From assembly GCA_946481095.1 (NCBI GenBank), contig CAMLML010000016.1, positions 1-63,979 on the forward strand: DNA of 63,979 bases, written 5' to 3'. Below, piece after piece: positions 21,077 through 33,726 of this stretch (positions are counted from its first letter, which is position 1; the number at the start of each line of letters is the position of its first letter). The DNA is from an uncultured Cellvibrio sp. GTDB lineage: Bacteria > Pseudomonadota > Gammaproteobacteria > Pseudomonadales > Cellvibrionaceae. The notes beneath the pieces are model-generated. The model was not told where the DNA came from. It did not search any database and saw nothing but the letters and a program-made list of their open reading frames with translations. The position numbers were made by a program, and so were the translations under genes.

Positions 21077-22972
21077 ATGATATTTCCCGATCGATTTGAT
21101 GTGATTGTCGTTGGCGGTGGCCATGCGGGAACAGAAGCTTGTTTGGCTGCAGCACGCATGGGCTGTAAAACCTTGTTGTTATCACACAACATCGAAACCC
21201 TCGGGCAAATGTCCTGCAATCCGGCCATTGGTGGCATAGGCAAAAGTCATCTGGTGAAAGAGATAGATGCCCTAGGTGGAGCCATGGCTTTGGCAACAGA
21301 TAAGGGCGGAATTCAATTCCGTGTACTGAATGCTCGTAAAGGTCCGGCAGTGAGGGCAACACGTGCGCAAGCTGACAGAATTCTCTACAAGGCGGCCATC
21401 AGGCACACTCTCGAAAATCAACCCAATTTATGGATATTCCAACAAGCCGTTGATGATTTGATTGTTGAAGCAGATCAAGTTCGTGGTGTGATTACACAAA
21501 TGGGGTTGTCATTTATGGCGAACCAAGTTGTGTTGACTACCGGAACTTTTTTGGGTGGATTAATTCATATCGGTTTACAAAACTATTCGGGTGGCCGTGC
21601 AGGTGATCCACCGGCGATTGTATTATCCAAGCGTTTGCGTGAATTGAATTTACCCGTGGGCCGTTTAAAAACCGGAACACCGCCGCGTATCGATGCACGC
21701 ACAGTTGATTTTTCAGGTCTCGAAGAACAATGGGGTGATACACCGGTACCGGTGATGTCAGTGCGCGGTAATCGCAACATGCATCCGCGACAAATTTGTT
21801 GTTACATGACACATACCAATGAGCGCACGCACGATATTATCCGTGCTAACCTTGATCGCTCACCTATGTATTCCGGTGTGATCGAAGGCATAGGTCCACG
21901 TTATTGCCCATCAATCGAAGATAAAATTCACCGCTTCGCGGATAAAAACTCACATCAGATTTTTATTGAGCCGGAAGGATTAACAACACACGAACTTTAT
22001 CCCAATGGTATTTCAACCAGTTTGCCGTTTGATGTGCAATTGCAAATTGTGCGTTCAATGAAAGGTTTTGAAAACGCGCATATTCTGCGCCCGGGTTATG
22101 CAATTGAATACGATTATTTTGATCCGCAAAAATTACAACACAGTTTGGAAACCCAAGCGATCAAAGGATTATTTTTTGCCGGACAAATTAATGGCACCAC
22201 TGGTTACGAAGAAGCAGGCGCACAAGGTATTCTCGCTGGCATAAACGCTGCGCTGCGCGCGCAAGAAAAAGAAGCCTGGGTGCCCAGCCGTGATCAATCC
22301 TACATTGGTGTGATGGTTGATGATTTAATTCGTCTGGGAACCAAAGAACCTTATCGCATGTTTACCAGTCGTGCGGAATACCGTTTGTTATTGCGTGAAG
22401 ACAATGCCGATTTACGTTTAACGGAAAAAGGTCGTGAATTAGGGGTTGTGGGTGATGAACAATGGGAATTGTTTTGTAACAAACGCGAAACTATTGAAGT
22501 GGAAAGACAAAGGTTGAAATCCACCTGGATACAAGCTGGTTCTGAACAAGCCACATTGGTTGAAGCAAAAACACAAACCAAAATTATTCGCGAATATTCT
22601 TTATTTGATTTATTAAAACGTCCAGAATTAAATTACGCTGATGTAGCTTCCTTAAAAGGTGATGCAATTGCAGATGAATTGGCTGCTGAACAAATTGAGA
22701 TAGATGCAAAATATTCAGGTTATGTTGATCGCCAGCAAGATGAAATCGAACGCTTGCGTGTTTATGAAAATACATTGATTCCGGAAGACTTTGATTTTTC
22801 ATTGGTGGAAGGTTTATCCAATGAAGTTAAACAAAAACTCACGCAAGCAAGACCAAAAACACTGGCGCGTGCACAGGGTATTTCCGGGATTACACCGGCA
22901 GCAATATCGCAATTGCTGATGTATTTGAAAAAGCAGGGCATGTTGAAGCGTTTGAAATCAGAAGTAGTTTAA
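21077..22972 (+). CDS. mnmG: tRNA uridine-34 modification enzyme MnmG (GidA)
   Basis: 631 aa, full length. FAD-dependent partner of MnmE in U34 modification of tRNA. Rossmann FAD motif [19 protein letters not shown] at the N-terminus, then the family signature [18 protein letters not shown], the catalytic-Cys region [11 protein letters not shown], and a C-terminal helical domain that binds MnmE and tRNA. It is first of the mnmG-rsmG-parAB run, under its own promoter. Confidence 0.98.
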   Translation: MIFPDRFDVIVVGGGHAGTEACLAAARMGCKTLLLSHNIETLGQMSCNPAIGGIGKSHLVKEIDALGGAMALATDKGGIQFRVLNARKGPAVRATRAQADRILYKAAIRHTLENQPNLWIFQQAVDDLIVEADQVRGVITQMGLSFMANQVVLTTGTFLGGLIHIGLQNYSGGRAGDPPAIVLSKRLRELNLPVGRLKTGTPPRIDARTVDFSGLEEQWGDTPVPVMSVRGNRNMHPRQICCYMTHTNERTHDIIRANLDRSPMYSGVIEGIGPRYCPSIEDKIHRFADKNSHQIFIEPEGLTTHELYPNGISTSLPFDVQLQIVRSMKGFENAHILRPGYAIEYDYFDPQKLQHSLETQAIKGLFFAGQINGTTGYEEAGAQGILAGINAALRAQEKEAWVPSRDQSYIGVMVDDLIRLGTKEPYRMFTSRAEYRLLLREDNADLRLTEKGRELGVVGDEQWELFCNKRETIEVERQRLKSTWIQAGSEQATLVEAKTQTKIIREYSLFDLLKRPELNYADVASLKGDAIADELAAEQIEIDAKYSGYVDRQQDEIERLRVYENTLIPEDFDFSLVEGLSNEVKQKLTQARPKTLARAQGISGITPAAISQLLMYLKKQGMLKRLKSEVV

Positions 22973-22985
22973 TCAAGGAATATTT

Positions 22986-23624
22986 GTGCAAGATATAAGA
23001 GCAGCATTGATTAAAGGTGCCGGGATCATGGAATTGGCACTTACTCAGCAGCAGCAGGATCAGCTGCTTGCGTACATCACAGAATTTGAAAAATGGAATA
23101 AGGCTTATAATCTTTCAGCTGTTCGTGATTTACAGCAAATGGTACCTCGGCATTTGCTGGATAGTTTGAGTGTGGTGTCTTGGTTAAAACAGCATACAGA
23201 ACTGGAAGCAATTATTGATGTGGGTACAGGTGGAGGTTTGCCGGGTATTCCATTGTCAATAATGTTTCCGGAAAAACGCTGGACTTTGTTGGATAGCAAC
23301 GGTAAAAAAATGCGTTTTTTATTTCATATAAAAACGCTGTTGAAATTGGATAATGTGACAGTTGAAAATCGTCGGGTTGAAACTTTCCAGCCAGAACAAA
23401 AATTTGATGCAGTCATCAGCCGAGCTTTTGCCAGCTTGCAAGATATGACAGAAAGTTGTAAACATCTGTTGAAAGACAAAGGACTATTTTTGGCGATGAA
23501 AGGTTTGTTTCCGCAGGATGAAATGGATGTAATAAAAAATAAAATAGATTTAATTGAAACACAAAAATTAGTTGTAGCAGACACAGACGGCGAAAGACAT
23601 TTGTTAGTGCTGCGACCCCGTTAA
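22986..23624 (+). CDS. rsmG: 16S rRNA (guanine-527-N7)-methyltransferase RsmG (GidB)
   Basis: 212 aa from a GTG with AAGGA upstream. SAM-dependent methylation of G527 in 16S rRNA. Family motif WNKAYNLSAVRD, SAM-binding IIDVGTGGGLPGIPL, and DAVISRAFASL. I keep the GTG start because the residues before the ATG at 23028 align with the family's usual N-terminus. It follows mnmG by 13 bases. Confidence 0.97.
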   Translation: MQDIRAALIKGAGIMELALTQQQQDQLLAYITEFEKWNKAYNLSAVRDLQQMVPRHLLDSLSVVSWLKQHTELEAIIDVGTGGGLPGIPLSIMFPEKRWTLLDSNGKKMRFLFHIKTLLKLDNVTVENRRVETFQPEQKFDAVISRAFASLQDMTESCKHLLKDKGLFLAMKGLFPQDEMDVIKNKIDLIETQKLVVADTDGERHLLVLRPR

Positions 23625-23659
23625 TCTATATTCACCACTTTGTGGTAAAGGATCATTAA

Positions 23660-24460
23660 GTGACAAAAATTTATGCGATTGCCAATCAAAAAGGCGGCGT
23701 CGGTAAAACGACAACCTGCGTGAATTTGGCGGCGTCTTTGGTGGCGACAAAAAAACGTGTGTTGCTGGTTGATCTGGATCCACAGGGTAATGCCACTATG
23801 GGTAGTGGTATTAATAAAAATGAAATTGAAGAATCCATTTATGATGTATTGACAGATCAGGCAGCTATTCAAGATTGTCTGGTTGTTTCTGAATCGGGTA
23901 AATATCATGTGTTACCCGCGAATGGTGATTTGACAGCGGCAGAAGTTGAAATGCTGTCTTTGCCGAATAAGGAGCGTCGTTTGCAAAATGCGCTCGCTAA
24001 AATTCGCGATCAATACGATTATATTTTGATTGACTGTCCACCATCACTCAACATGTTGACAGTAAATGCATTAACCGCTTGTAACGGCGTGATTATTGCC
24101 ATGCAATGTGAATATTATGCTTTGGAAGGTTTGTCTGCATTGGTCAACACTATTAATCAGGTACAACAAGTTTTAAATCCTGAGCTAAAGATAGAAGGTT
24201 TGTTGCGCACCATGTATGATCCCCGCAACAGTTTGACCAATGATGTATCAGTACAATTGCAGCAACATTTTGCTGATCGTTTGTACCGCACATGTATTCC
24301 GCGAAATGTGCGCTTGGCAGAAGCTCCCAGCTTTGGCATGCCGGTAATTTCGTTTGATCGACAGTCAAAAGGCGCTATCGCTTACTTGGCACTTGCAGGT
24401 GAAATCATTCGCCGCAATGAAGCACAACATAAACAACCGGTTGCGCTTGTAACAGAATAA
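23660..24460 (+). CDS. parA: Chromosome-partitioning ATPase ParA (Soj)
   Basis: 266 aa, GTG start. Deviant Walker A KGGVGKTTTCVNLAASL, Walker A' region LVDLDPQGNATMGSG and Walker B IDCPPSLNMLTVNAL. It lacks the N-terminal DNA-binding domain of plasmid ParA types, so it is the chromosomal Soj class. With ParB and parS it segregates newly replicated origins. parB follows at once. Confidence 0.97.
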   Translation: MTKIYAIANQKGGVGKTTTCVNLAASLVATKKRVLLVDLDPQGNATMGSGINKNEIEESIYDVLTDQAAIQDCLVVSESGKYHVLPANGDLTAAEVEMLSLPNKERRLQNALAKIRDQYDYILIDCPPSLNMLTVNALTACNGVIIAMQCEYYALEGLSALVNTINQVQQVLNPELKIEGLLRTMYDPRNSLTNDVSVQLQQHFADRLYRTCIPRNVRLAEAPSFGMPVISFDRQSKGAIAYLALAGEIIRRNEAQHKQPVALVTE

Positions 24461-24476
24461 TTTTTTGGATAAGACC

Positions 24477-25388
24477 ATGGCAAAAAAACACAAGGGTTTA
24501 GGTAAAGGATTGGATGCATTATTAAGTGCAGGTTTGGGCATCAGCGCACCTGCACCACAAATGCCGATAAATGATGACGCTGAACAAAAAATGCCGGAAT
24601 ACAAGGATGGAAAGTTGGCACATTTACCAGTCGATATTATTCAACGCGGAAAATATCAACCACGCCGTGATATGCATCCGGAAGCGCTGGAAGAGTTAGC
24701 GGAATCAATTAAAGTTCAAGGCGTAATGCAACCAATTGTTGTGCGTTCAATTGGCGAAGGTCGTTATGAAATTATTGCCGGCGAACGTCGCTGGCGAGCA
24801 ACACAGTTAGCGGGTCTTGATAAAATTCCGGCAGTCATTCGTGATGTACCGGATGAAGCCGCGATTGCTATGGCGTTGATTGAAAACATCCAGCGCGAAA
24901 ATTTAAATCCCATGGAAGAAGCCATGGCGTTAAAACGTCTGCAAGATGAATTTGAATTAACTCACGCGGAAGTTGCACAAGCCGTTGGAAAATCCCGCAC
25001 CACAGTCACCAATCTTTTGCGGTTGATCGCGCTCAATGATGACGTCAAAACTTTATTGGAACATGGCGATATAGAAATGGGTCATGCCCGCGCATTGTTA
25101 ACTTTGGATGCTGAAGCGCAACGTGATATCGCCAAACAAATTGTCGCCAAAGGATTATCAGTTCGTCAAACTGAAACGCTTGTTAGATCCTACCAAGAAC
25201 AAAAAATAAAAACCAAATCGCAAGAACCCGTGAAAGCTTCCGCCGATATTCGTCAACTGCAAGATAAATTATCGGATACGCTCGGCGCAGAAGTGCTAAT
25301 CCAACATTCCGCCAAAGGCAAAGGCAAATTGGTCATCAACTACAACTCGCTGGATGAGTTGGATGGGATTTTGAATCACATCAAATAA
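24477..25388 (+). CDS. parB: Chromosome-partitioning protein ParB (Spo0J)
   Basis: 303 aa from the ATG at 24477; a TTG at 24465 would add four residues. N-terminal ParA-interacting peptide (KKHKGLGKGLDALL), CTP-binding ParB/Srx core with GERRWRATQLAGL and ENIQRENLNPMEEA, the helix-turn-helix LTHAEVAQAVGKSRTTVTNLLRL in the middle, and a C-terminal dimerisation domain. It binds parS and spreads as a CTP-dependent clamp. The two parS-like sites in recF are its likely targets. Confidence 0.97.
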   Translation: MAKKHKGLGKGLDALLSAGLGISAPAPQMPINDDAEQKMPEYKDGKLAHLPVDIIQRGKYQPRRDMHPEALEELAESIKVQGVMQPIVVRSIGEGRYEIIAGERRWRATQLAGLDKIPAVIRDVPDEAAIAMALIENIQRENLNPMEEAMALKRLQDEFELTHAEVAQAVGKSRTTVTNLLRLIALNDDVKTLLEHGDIEMGHARALLTLDAEAQRDIAKQIVAKGLSVRQTETLVRSYQEQKIKTKSQEPVKASADIRQLQDKLSDTLGAEVLIQHSAKGKGKLVINYNSLDELDGILNHIK

Positions 25389-25443
25389 AAACATTTACAT
25401 TAAATTTACTAGCCAATCCATCATATAAATGTTAGCCCGCCCG

Positions 25444-25472
25444 TTGCCGGGTTGGGGGCGAGTCTCTATAAT
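25444..25472 (+). promoter_or_regulatory. Promoter of the atp operon
   Basis: TTGCCG (25444-25449), 17 bases, then a perfect TATAAT (25467-25472), about 90 bases before atpI. It is the only good sigma-70 match I saw in the parB-atpI gap. Confidence 0.65.
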
Positions 25473-25562
25473 GCGCCGCATTTGTGCGTCTTGTGACAGG
25501 CGTGTTACCAATGGTAATGGCGTAAAATTTGTGACAAAATGCCGCCGTTTTTTGGGTGCCTT

Positions 25563-25961
25563 ATGTCGAACAGTCTCAAGGGACGCACCTACGCGTTGAA
25601 AATGCTGGGCCTGCAAGCCGTTTTGTTGGCGGTTATCAGTGCAGCCGCCCTGATTTGGGATCAACGCATTGCCTTAAGTTTATTCATGGGTGGAATGATC
25701 AGCTTTCTGGCGAACCTTTGGTTTGCGCTGGTTGTGTTTCGCCCGCCGCTAGGCTCGCCGCCGGGGCGATTACTAGTGGCGTTTTATCTGGGAGAGGCCG
25801 GCAAACTCCTGGTGGTAGCCCTGTTGTTTATCCTGGCATTTAAAAAATTGCCATGGCTACAAGACACCAAAATGGGTTTGATCTTGTTAACCGGTTTTAT
25901 CGCAGGCCAGGGAATTATTTGGGTCTATCCCCTGATAAAACACAGATCTGCCACTCGCTGA
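25563..25961 (+). CDS. atpI: ATP synthase protein I
   Basis: 132 aa with four membrane helices. An assembly factor for the c-ring (and possibly Mg uptake) encoded first in many atp operons. Segments LGLQAVLLAVISAAALIWD, SLFMGGMISFLANLWFALVVF with FRPP, and FYLGEAGKLLVVALLFILAF fit the family. I chose the ATG at 25563; the frame opens 24 bases earlier without a good start context. Confidence 0.9.
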   Translation: MSNSLKGRTYALKMLGLQAVLLAVISAAALIWDQRIALSLFMGGMISFLANLWFALVVFRPPLGSPPGRLLVAFYLGEAGKLLVVALLFILAFKKLPWLQDTKMGLILLTGFIAGQGIIWVYPLIKHRSATR

Positions 25962-25994
25962 GTGCAGACTGGAAACCGTTTTTATATTTATTGA

Positions 25995-27224
<1,230 letters not shown>

Positions 27225-27266
27225 TTCCGACAACGTCATTAAACCCTTTACGAAAGGCATTTATAC

Positions 27267-27737
27267 GTGAACATCAATGCAACCATAATCGGGCAGATGA
27301 TTGCTTTCGCAATCTTCATCTACCTGACCTATAAGTTCGTATGGCCGCCGATTGTGACTGCCATGGCTGAGCGTTCAAAGCGTATTGCGGATGGTCTGCA
27401 AGCGGCTGACAGAGCTGAAAAAGATCTGGAGCTAGCACAAAAGCAAGCAGGTGAACAATTGACAGCAGCGAAAAAAGAAGCGGCTGCGATTATTGACCAG
27501 GCTAACAAGCGCGCAATTGATATTGTTGAAGAAGCAAAAGAAAAAGCGCGTGTTGAAGCAGACCGTATCAAGCAAGGTGCACAGGCTGAGATTGATCAAG
27601 CCGTTGCCCGCGCGAAAGAAGAACTGCGCAGCAAGGTGGTAACACTGGCGTTGGCTGGTGCGGAAAAAATCCTGGAGTCTTCCATCGACCAGAACGCCCA
27701 CAACGAGTTGGTAAACAAACTCGCTGCTGAGCTCTAA
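27267..27737 (+). CDS. atpF: F0F1 ATP synthase subunit b
   Basis: 156 aa from a GTG. A single N-terminal membrane helix ([21 protein letters not shown]) followed by a long charged coiled coil that dimerises as the peripheral stalk. Length and layout are normal for Gammaproteobacteria. It sits 42 bases after atpE. Confidence 0.97.
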   Translation: MNINATIIGQMIAFAIFIYLTYKFVWPPIVTAMAERSKRIADGLQAADRAEKDLELAQKQAGEQLTAAKKEAAAIIDQANKRAIDIVEEAKEKARVEADRIKQGAQAEIDQAVARAKEELRSKVVTLALAGAEKILESSIDQNAHNELVNKLAAEL

Positions 27738-27748
27738 TCGAGGTAGTT

Positions 27749-28285
27749 ATGGCAGAACTCACCACCCTCGCAAGACCCTACGCCAAAGCTGCTTTCCAGC
27801 ACGCTTTGGCGGCGAACCAATTGCAGTCATGGTATGACGCGTTGGAAGTCGCTGCTGCTGTTGCAGAAGAGGCATCGGTGAAGAAATTGTTAGTCACATC
27901 GAGCTTGTCCGCTGCACAGAAGGCATCCGTTTTTATCAATGTCTGCGGTGAAAAACTGGATGAAGCCATGAAAAATTTCATCCAAACCCTTGCCAGCAAC
28001 AAACGCCTGGCGTTACTGCCTTACATCAAAAATCTTTTTGCTGCTATGAAAGCGCAGCAGGAAAAAACGCTTGATGTAGACGTAACCGCGGCCTATGAAC
28101 TGCCAGCAGATTTAATTAACAAATTGGCTCAAGTGTTGAGCGCCAAACTGGATCGTAAAGTCAATGTACAAGGCTCGGTAGATAAGGGCCTGTTGGGTGG
28201 AGTCGTGATTCGTACGGGCGACACCATTATTGACGGATCCGTTCGTGGTCGCTTGGCAAAACTTGCCGAAGCAATGAAATCCTAA
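27749..28285 (+). CDS. atpH: F0F1 ATP synthase subunit delta
   Basis: 178 aa. Links the peripheral stalk to the top of F1. The N-terminal [13 protein letters not shown] and the C-terminal signature [24 protein letters not shown] are characteristic. It follows atpF by 11 bases. Confidence 0.97.
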   Translation: MAELTTLARPYAKAAFQHALAANQLQSWYDALEVAAAVAEEASVKKLLVTSSLSAAQKASVFINVCGEKLDEAMKNFIQTLASNKRLALLPYIKNLFAAMKAQQEKTLDVDVTAAYELPADLINKLAQVLSAKLDRKVNVQGSVDKGLLGGVVIRTGDTIIDGSVRGRLAKLAEAMKS

Positions 28286-28305
28286 TCAGGATTGAGGAAC
28301 AGAGC

Positions 28306-29850
28306 ATGCAGCAACTGAATCCTTCTGAAATCAGTGAAATCATCAAGCAGCGCATTGCTGGCCTTGAGTTTTCAACAGAAGCCAAAAACGAAGGTACTGT
28401 GGTATCCGTTACCGACGGTATTATTCGTATTCATGGTCTTGCCGATGTTATGTACGGCGAGATGATCGAATTTGAAGGCGGCGTTTACGGTATGGCACTT
28501 AACCTGGAGCGCGACTCCGTAGGTGCGGTAATCCTCGGTGATTATCGCGGTGTTGCCGAAGGCCAAAAATGTAAATGTACCGGTCGTATCCTTGAAGTCC
28601 CTGTTGGTCCGGAATTGTTGGGCCGCGTGGTGGATGCATTGGGTAACCCGATTGATGGTAAAGGCCCGATCAACAACAAGATGACCGATGCTGTTGAAAA
28701 GATCGCGCCTGGCGTGGTTTGGCGTAAGTCAGTTGATCAACCGGTGCAAATCGGTTTGAAAGCAATTGATGCCATGGTGCCGATTGGTCGTGGTCAACGT
28801 GAGTTGATCATCGGTGACCGTCAAATCGGTAAAACAGCCATCGCTGTTGACGCCATCATCAACCAAAAGAACTCTGGCATTAAATGTATTTATGTTGCCA
28901 TTGGTCAAAAAGCCTCGTCTGTTGCCAGCGTTGTGCGCAAGTTGGAAGAACACGGCGCTATGGATCACACTATTGTGATCGCAGCTACCGCATCTGACCC
29001 AGCCGCTATGCAATTCCTGGCTCCATTCGCCGGTTGTACCATGGGTGAATACTTCCGTGATCGCGGCCAAGACGCTTTGATCATTTATGACGACCTGACC
29101 AAACAAGCCTGGGCTTATCGTCAAATCTCCTTGTTGCTCCGTCGTCCACCAGGCCGTGAAGCTTATCCTGGCGACGTATTTTATCTCCACTCACGTTTGC
29201 TCGAGCGCGCGTCACGCGTAAGCGAAGCTTATGTTGAGAAGTTCACCAATGGTGAAATCAAAGGTAAAACCGGTTCTTTGACCGCATTGCCAATGATTGA
29301 AACCCAAGCCGGTGACGTATCTGCATTCGTTCCTACCAACGTAATTTCGATCACCGACGGTCAGATCTTCCTTGAATCTGGCATGTTCAACTCAGGCGTT
29401 CGTCCTGCGATGAACGCCGGTATTTCGGTATCGCGTGTTGGTGGTGCAGCGCAAACCAAAGTCATCAAGAAATTGTCCGGTGGTATTCGTACCGCGCTGG
29501 CGCAATATCGTGAGTTGGCGGCCTTCTCCCAGTTCGCTTCTGATCTGGACGAAGCTACCAAAGCGCAATTGGAACACGGTCAACGTGTAACTGAATTGAT
29601 GAAGCAAAAACAATTTGCTCCATTGAGCGTTGCACAAATGGCCCTGGTACTTTACGCAGCCAACGAAGGTTATCTGAAAGACGTTGCTGTGAATAAAGTA
29701 CTGGATTTTGAAGCGGCCCTGCTCTCCTTCGCCCAAACCGAATACGCAGACACCATGAAGCACATTGATGCGACCGGTGACTGGAACGGCGAATTGGAAG
29801 GCAAGTTCAAAGAGCTGATCACCAAGTTGAAGGCCAGCCGCAGCTGGTAA
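28306..29850 (+). CDS. atpA: F0F1 ATP synthase subunit alpha
   Basis: 514 aa. Non-catalytic nucleotide-binding F1 subunit. P-loop [15 protein letters not shown], the alpha-type arginine-finger region [13 protein letters not shown] with [21 protein letters not shown], all in order. It has the usual length and no anomalies. Confidence 0.99.
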   Translation: MQQLNPSEISEIIKQRIAGLEFSTEAKNEGTVVSVTDGIIRIHGLADVMYGEMIEFEGGVYGMALNLERDSVGAVILGDYRGVAEGQKCKCTGRILEVPVGPELLGRVVDALGNPIDGKGPINNKMTDAVEKIAPGVVWRKSVDQPVQIGLKAIDAMVPIGRGQRELIIGDRQIGKTAIAVDAIINQKNSGIKCIYVAIGQKASSVASVVRKLEEHGAMDHTIVIAATASDPAAMQFLAPFAGCTMGEYFRDRGQDALIIYDDLTKQAWAYRQISLLLRRPPGREAYPGDVFYLHSRLLERASRVSEAYVEKFTNGEIKGKTGSLTALPMIETQAGDVSAFVPTNVISITDGQIFLESGMFNSGVRPAMNAGISVSRVGGAAQTKVIKKLSGGIRTALAQYRELAAFSQFASDLDEATKAQLEHGQRVTELMKQKQFAPLSVAQMALVLYAANEGYLKDVAVNKVLDFEAALLSFAQTEYADTMKHIDATGDWNGELEGKFKELITKLKASRSW

Positions 29851-29907
29851 TCCTTGGGATCTGGAGGAGCCGGTTCCGGCTCCATAACCACTTGAGAGTC
29901 TTTGAAT

Positions 29908-30771
29908 ATGGCAGGCACCAAAGAAATACGGACCAAAATATCCAGCGTGAAGAGTACGCAAAAAATTACCAGCGCCATGGAAATGGTGGCGGCTAGTAAG
30001 ATGCGTCGCGCGCAGGATCGTATGGAATTAGGCAAGCCCTACTCACAACGCATTCGTGAAGTGATTGGGCACCTGGCCAATTCCAGTCCGGAATACAAAC
30101 ACCGTTTTATGAAAGAACGCCCCGTCAAGCGCGTGGGTTTTATTCTGGTGTCGAGTGATCGTGGTCTTTGTGGTGGTTTGAACGTCAACATGTTTAAAAC
30201 TGCTATCAAATCCATGAAAGATTGGGCCGATCAACAAGTACAAATCGATTTGTGTCTGGTAGGTGCCAAAGCCGGAGCTTTCTTTAGAAGTTTCGGTGGC
30301 AATGTTGTCGCCAGCACACGTGATTTGGGCGAAGCTCCACAGGTATCGGATCTTATTGGTAGCGTTAAAGTCATGTTGGATGCTTTCGAAGAAGGCAAAA
30401 TCGACAAACTCTATTTAGTCAGTAACGAGTTTGTGAACACCATGACCCAACAACCGACCGTTAGTCAGTTGTTGCCCTTGCTGGCAGAAGATAACAGCAA
30501 ATTAAAGCACCACTGGGATTACATCTACGAACCGGATGCTGAAGTCTTGTTGAAAGGTTTGTTGACTCGTTTTATCGAGTCACAGGTCTACCAAGCCGTT
30601 GTTGAAAACGCAGCCTGTGAACAAGCAGCGCGTATGATTGCGATGAAAAACGCAACCGACAACGCCGGTGAACTGATCGACACCTTGAAACTGATTTACA
30701 ACAAAGCCCGTCAGGCTGCCATCACCCAGGAAATTTCCGAAATTGTGGGCGGTGCGGCAGCGGTGAGTTAA
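29908..30771 (+). CDS. atpG: F0F1 ATP synthase subunit gamma
   Basis: 287 aa. Central rotor shaft. N-terminal [20 protein letters not shown] and C-terminal [20 protein letters not shown] helices are the coiled-coil ends; the Rossmann-like middle carries [14 protein letters not shown] chose the ATG at 29908 over a TTG two codons upstream. Confidence 0.98.
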   Translation: MAGTKEIRTKISSVKSTQKITSAMEMVAASKMRRAQDRMELGKPYSQRIREVIGHLANSSPEYKHRFMKERPVKRVGFILVSSDRGLCGGLNVNMFKTAIKSMKDWADQQVQIDLCLVGAKAGAFFRSFGGNVVASTRDLGEAPQVSDLIGSVKVMLDAFEEGKIDKLYLVSNEFVNTMTQQPTVSQLLPLLAEDNSKLKHHWDYIYEPDAEVLLKGLLTRFIESQVYQAVVENAACEQAARMIAMKNATDNAGELIDTLKLIYNKARQAAITQEISEIVGGAAAVS

Positions 30772-30838
30772 TCACCAGACGATTGGGTTTTGATTTAAAG
30801 AAACGATTTTCTTTTAAACCTTCTGCCGGAATTTTTGA

Positions 30839-32263
<1,425 letters not shown>

Positions 32264-32275
32264 AGAGGCATCACT

Positions 32276-32701
32276 ATGGCTATGACGGTTCAATGTGACA
32301 TCGTCAGTGCAGAGCGCGCGATATTCTCGGGCTCTGTCGAGATGGTCATCACCACAGGTACGCTGGGCGAAGTCGGTATCACTTACGGCCACGCCCCACT
32401 GCTGACCGGCATCAAACCCGGCCCTGTGCGTTTGATTAAAGCAGGCGGCGAAGAAGAAATTTTCTACGTCTCCGGCGGATACCTCGAAGTGCAGCCTTAC
32501 CACATCACCGTACTGGCCGACACAGCCCTGCGTGCAGATGATATGGATGAAGCCGCTGCCCTCGAAGCGCAAAACCTGGCGCAACAACAATTGGCAAATC
32601 AATCTTCCGAGATCAATTTCCAACTGGCCGCTGCCCAACTCGCCGAAGCCGCCGCGCAACTGCGCACGCTACAAGCGATCAAGAAAAAAGCAGGCAAATA
32701 A
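32276..32701 (+). CDS. atpC: F0F1 ATP synthase subunit epsilon
   Basis: 141 aa. N-terminal beta-sandwich ([35 protein letters not shown]) and a C-terminal helical hairpin that can inhibit hydrolysis. The last gene of the atp operon, followed by an intrinsic terminator. An in-frame ATG at 32282 is an alternative start. Confidence 0.97.
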   Translation: MAMTVQCDIVSAERAIFSGSVEMVITTGTLGEVGITYGHAPLLTGIKPGPVRLIKAGGEEEIFYVSGGYLEVQPYHITVLADTALRADDMDEAAALEAQNLAQQQLANQSSEINFQLAAAQLAEAAAQLRTLQAIKKKAGK

Positions 32702-32716
32702 TCCTGCTGAAATACC

Positions 32717-32749
32717 AAAAAAGGGTGACTTTCGAGTCGCCCTTTTTTT
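32717..32749 (+). terminator. Terminator of the atp operon
   Basis: Stem AAGGGTGACT / AGTCGCCCTT (one G-T pair) with a TTCG tetraloop, followed by TTTTTTTG. A classic rho-independent terminator. Confidence 0.9.
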
Positions 32750-32814
32750 GTTTTTGGGGTGTGATTGACCTGATCTATAAGACAACCCAAAATGTGCATC
32801 CATTTTTATCTATT

Positions 32815-32827
32815 GCAGTATTACTGC
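32815..32827. promoter_or_regulatory. Short palindrome upstream of dinD
   Basis: GCAGTA-T-TACTGC, a perfect 13-base dyad 20 bases before the dinD start. It is not the gammaproteobacterial LexA box (CTGT-N8-ACAG). It could be an operator or chance. Confidence 0.25.
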
Positions 32828-32847
32828 CTCGCAAAAGGAAGAAGCGT

Positions 32848-33687
32848 ATGTCTAAAAAAGATTTATCAGCAAAACATCACATAACCTTTGAAAGCATTCG
32901 TCAGCTGGATGACCTAGGGAATGAATTCTGGTCTGCGCGTGATTTGGCGCCGGTACTGGAATATCAAGAGTGGCGGAATTTCTCGCTAGTAATAGATAAA
33001 GCCCGACTTGCTTGTGAAAAATCAGGCCGATTAAACACAGACCATTTTGTTGATATCAACAAAATGGTTGAAATTGGTTCGGGTGCTAAACGGGAAGTAG
33101 CAGATGTAAAACTATCTCGCTATGCCTGCTACCTGGTTGTACAAAATGGCGATCCATCTAAACCTGTTATTGCCAATGGTCAAACTTACTTTGCGTTGCA
33201 AACTCGACGACAAGAATTAGAAGATGGAAAAAAGTTTGGCCAATTATCAGAAGATGAAAAGCGTTTGGCGATTCGGAATGAACTGGCGGAGCACAATAAA
33301 GATCTGGCTGCTGCAGCGAAAGATGCAGGTGTAGAAACCCCACTGGATTACGCCATATTTCAAGATCATGGCTATAAAGGTTTGTATGGCGGGCTAGGTG
33401 CAAAAGATATTCATGCTCGCAAAGGTCTGAAGAAAAGCCAAAAAATTCTGGATCACATGGGTAGCACAGAATTAGCCGCTAATTTATTCCGTGCTACACA
33501 GGCAGAAGAAAAATTGCGTCGTGATCAAGTGCAGGGCAAACATCAAGCCAATCAAACGCATTTTGAAGTGGGTAAAAAAGTACGAAAAACGATTGAAGAG
33601 TTGGGTGGCACAATGCCAGAGGCTTTGCCAACACCAGAACAAAGCATCAAACAAATTGAAAAAACTAAAGAGAAAACTGATAAATAA
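32848..33687 (+). CDS. dinD: DNA-damage-inducible protein D homologue
   Basis: 279 aa. An N-terminal domain of the BRO/DinD type (RQLDDLGNEFWSARDLAPVLEYQEWRNF split over 25-50) and the diagnostic middle DINKMVEIGSGAKREVADVKLSRYACYL. The C-terminus is Gln/Lys-rich (QANQTHFEVGKKVRKTIEELGGTMPE). E. coli DinD inhibits RecA strand-exchange filaments. I chose the ATG at 32848, after AGGAAG. It interrupts the usual atpC-glmU adjacency, so it was probably acquired by insertion; a LexA box was not found. Confidence 0.88.
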   Translation: MSKKDLSAKHHITFESIRQLDDLGNEFWSARDLAPVLEYQEWRNFSLVIDKARLACEKSGRLNTDHFVDINKMVEIGSGAKREVADVKLSRYACYLVVQNGDPSKPVIANGQTYFALQTRRQELEDGKKFGQLSEDEKRLAIRNELAEHNKDLAAAAKDAGVETPLDYAIFQDHGYKGLYGGLGAKDIHARKGLKKSQKILDHMGSTELAANLFRATQAEEKLRRDQVQGKHQANQTHFEVGKKVRKTIEELGGTMPEALPTPEQSIKQIEKTKEKTDK

Positions 33688-33726
33688 AAAATCAGCAACA
33701 GAAATTACTTTTACATAGGAAACATT

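Noticed and set aside
32702..32847. LexA box for dinD
   Set aside because: No CTGT-N8-ACAG or close variant was found in the leader.
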